Shown piece after piece: positions 63,288 through 64,000 of a stretch of 64,000 nt of DNA. Position numbers and translations under genes: made by a program. Numbering within the stretch: position 1 is the first letter of the stretch; each line of letters starts with the position of its first letter. The notes under the pieces were generated by a model. The model made no database searches and was not told the origin of the DNA. It saw nothing but the letters and a program-made list of their open reading frames with translations. The stretch is from Synechococcus sp. JA-2-3B'a(2-13). Lineage in GTDB: Bacteria; Cyanobacteriota; Cyanobacteriia; Thermostichales; Thermostichaceae. Location: assembly GCF_000013225.1 (NCBI RefSeq), contig NC_007776.1, positions 2,300,501-2,364,500 on the forward strand, read 5' to 3'.

Positions 63288-64000
63288 TCACCACCGCCGC
63301 AGGTAAGAGGCCAAGTTGGGGAAATAGAACGCCCCCCAAATCCCCAGCAGGATGACTCCCAAGCCGAACACAACCAGCCAAAGGCGCGGTCGGCTGTGCA
63401 GCTTATTGGATCCCACCTGGACGTAGGCCAGATCCACCCAAGCAGTATTGCCGCGGCGGAACCAGCCCACCACTTTGACGCGCCGGCCCACCAGGGCGCG
63501 GATCCGCTTCAGGCCGGAAAAGACATTGCCCACCGGCCCCAAAGGGGAAGTAAAGCGCACCGGGATCAGCCCTGTGGCCTCTTGCAGCTTCAGCTCTGCC
63601 CCCAGTTGATAGCCGGAGGGGCCCAGTCCCACCAACTCCCCCTCCAGCTCCACCCATTGTCCGCGGCGGGGATCCGCGTCGGGATCCGCCAGCAAGCTGA
63701 GCACATCCGTCGGCCTTGCCGGCAGGGATCCCCCGTACATCAATCCCGCTTTGGCCCACAAGCCCACCCCGTAGCCCACCACCGCTGCTGCCGCGATCAC
63801 CTTGGGATCGAGACGGTTTTGCAGCAGCAGGTAGAGGATCAGCCCCACCAGCCAGCCAATGAGGATCCCGACCACTTCGGCTGCGTAGATGGCCAGATCC
63901 AGCCAAAACCGGCTTTGCAGGCGGGCCACATCCAATTTGGACCCGGATCCCAGGCTCAGCTCCGGCAGGAGGCGCAGCCGCTCTCCATATCCCGCCAAGA
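63288..64000 (-). CDS. C-terminal part of a membrane protein, possibly M48-type protease
   Basis: The frame is open to the window edge on the minus strand, so the gene's 5' part lies outside. The visible 237 residues contain the motif GERLRLLPELSLG, two hydrophobic helices (WLDLAIYAAEVVGILIGWLVGLILYLLLQ and the next). A beta-rich domain follows with WVELEGELVGLGPSGYQLGAELKLQEATGLIPVRFTSPLGP and VVGWFRRGNTAWVDL, then a final helix. This resembles the C-terminal region I remember from cyanobacterial M48 metalloproteases. No HExxH is in view. Confidence 0.45.
   Translation of the reverse strand, partial: LAGYGERLRLLPELSLGSGSKLDVARLQSRFWLDLAIYAAEVVGILIGWLVGLILYLLLQNRLDPKVIAAAAVVGYGVGLWAKAGLMYGGSLPARPTDVLSLLADPDADPRRGQWVELEGELVGLGPSGYQLGAELKLQEATGLIPVRFTSPLGPVGNVFSGLKRIRALVGRRVKVVGWFRRGNTAWVDLAYVQVGSNKLHSRPRLWLVVFGLGVILLGIWGAFYFPNLASYLRRW

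Overview
The window comes from a unicellular, oxygenic cyanobacterium of roughly 58-60 % GC. Marker genes include chlB, apcF, psaD, ycf3, psb30, a PSII S4-domain protein, glpX-type FBP/SBPase, homogentisate phytyltransferase, a CRR7-like NDH factor and several cyanobacteria-only families (DUF1830, TIGR02652, CGLD27/Ycf36). The great excess of the palindrome GGGATCCC, together with gene content and style, points to the hot-spring Synechococcus A/B' (JA-type) lineage. That assignment is an inference from memory, not a database match.

Layout. 1-6.5 kb: chlB, galE, cutA, coaD, a pentapeptide-repeat protein and pfkA. 6.5-13 kb: an FHA-adenylate cyclase, CGLD27, ribF, moaE, cobS and the primary sigma factor. 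13-25 kb: a full-length B12-dependent metH, an orphan potC, apcF, truB, trpS, CRR7, ycf3, gatC, tRNA-Lys and tmRNA. 25-30 kb: a Crp/Fnr regulator, an orphan atpC, a decayed TnpB element and a TolC-family protein. 29.4-40 kb: a coiled-coil gene coupled to priA, two envelope/stress-like small membrane genes, metG, a secreted FAD oxidoreductase and a DUF815 ATPase. 40-52 kb: hyuA, tRNA-His, PSII-S4, hpt, DUF177, jag, yidC, tRNA-Asn, ppa, a radical-SAM protein, nusA and rimP. 52-64 kb: TIGR02652, an IS5-family element, a methyltransferase, a degenerate ureohydrolase, psaD, 2-Cys peroxiredoxin, DUF1830, FBP/SBPase, hemA, psb30, typA and the end of a membrane protein. Most are single housekeeping or photosynthesis genes in short mixed-strand units. 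Clear functional clusters are yidC-jag-DUF177, rimP-nusA and the coiled-coil-priA-YtxH-DUF948 run.

The most interesting content is the repeat layer. (1) About fifteen copies of a 24-nt dispersed element fold as two mini-hairpins. The second hairpin stem changes by compensatory substitutions (GGAC/GTCC, GTGC/GCAC, GCGC/GCGC, TTGC/GCAA) around a 3-nt loop. Copies lie in spacers and, in frame, inside metH, the DUF1980 protein, hyuA and a tnpB remnant, and at the end of potC. They resemble the small dispersed repeats (SDRs) described in Nostoc. (2) A 282/306-bp hairpin-rich mini-element is present in three near-identical copies. Two carry the 24-mer exactly in the loop of a hairpin that is intact (GAAA loop) in the third copy, giving an empty-site/filled-site comparison within one window. 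(3) Heptameric tandem repeats have replaced pieces of a tnpB gene. (4) Solo TnpB-element right-end hairpins lie 3' of metH. (5) An IS5-family element has an A AAA AAG frameshift site and a CTAG target duplication on a neighbour's stop codon.
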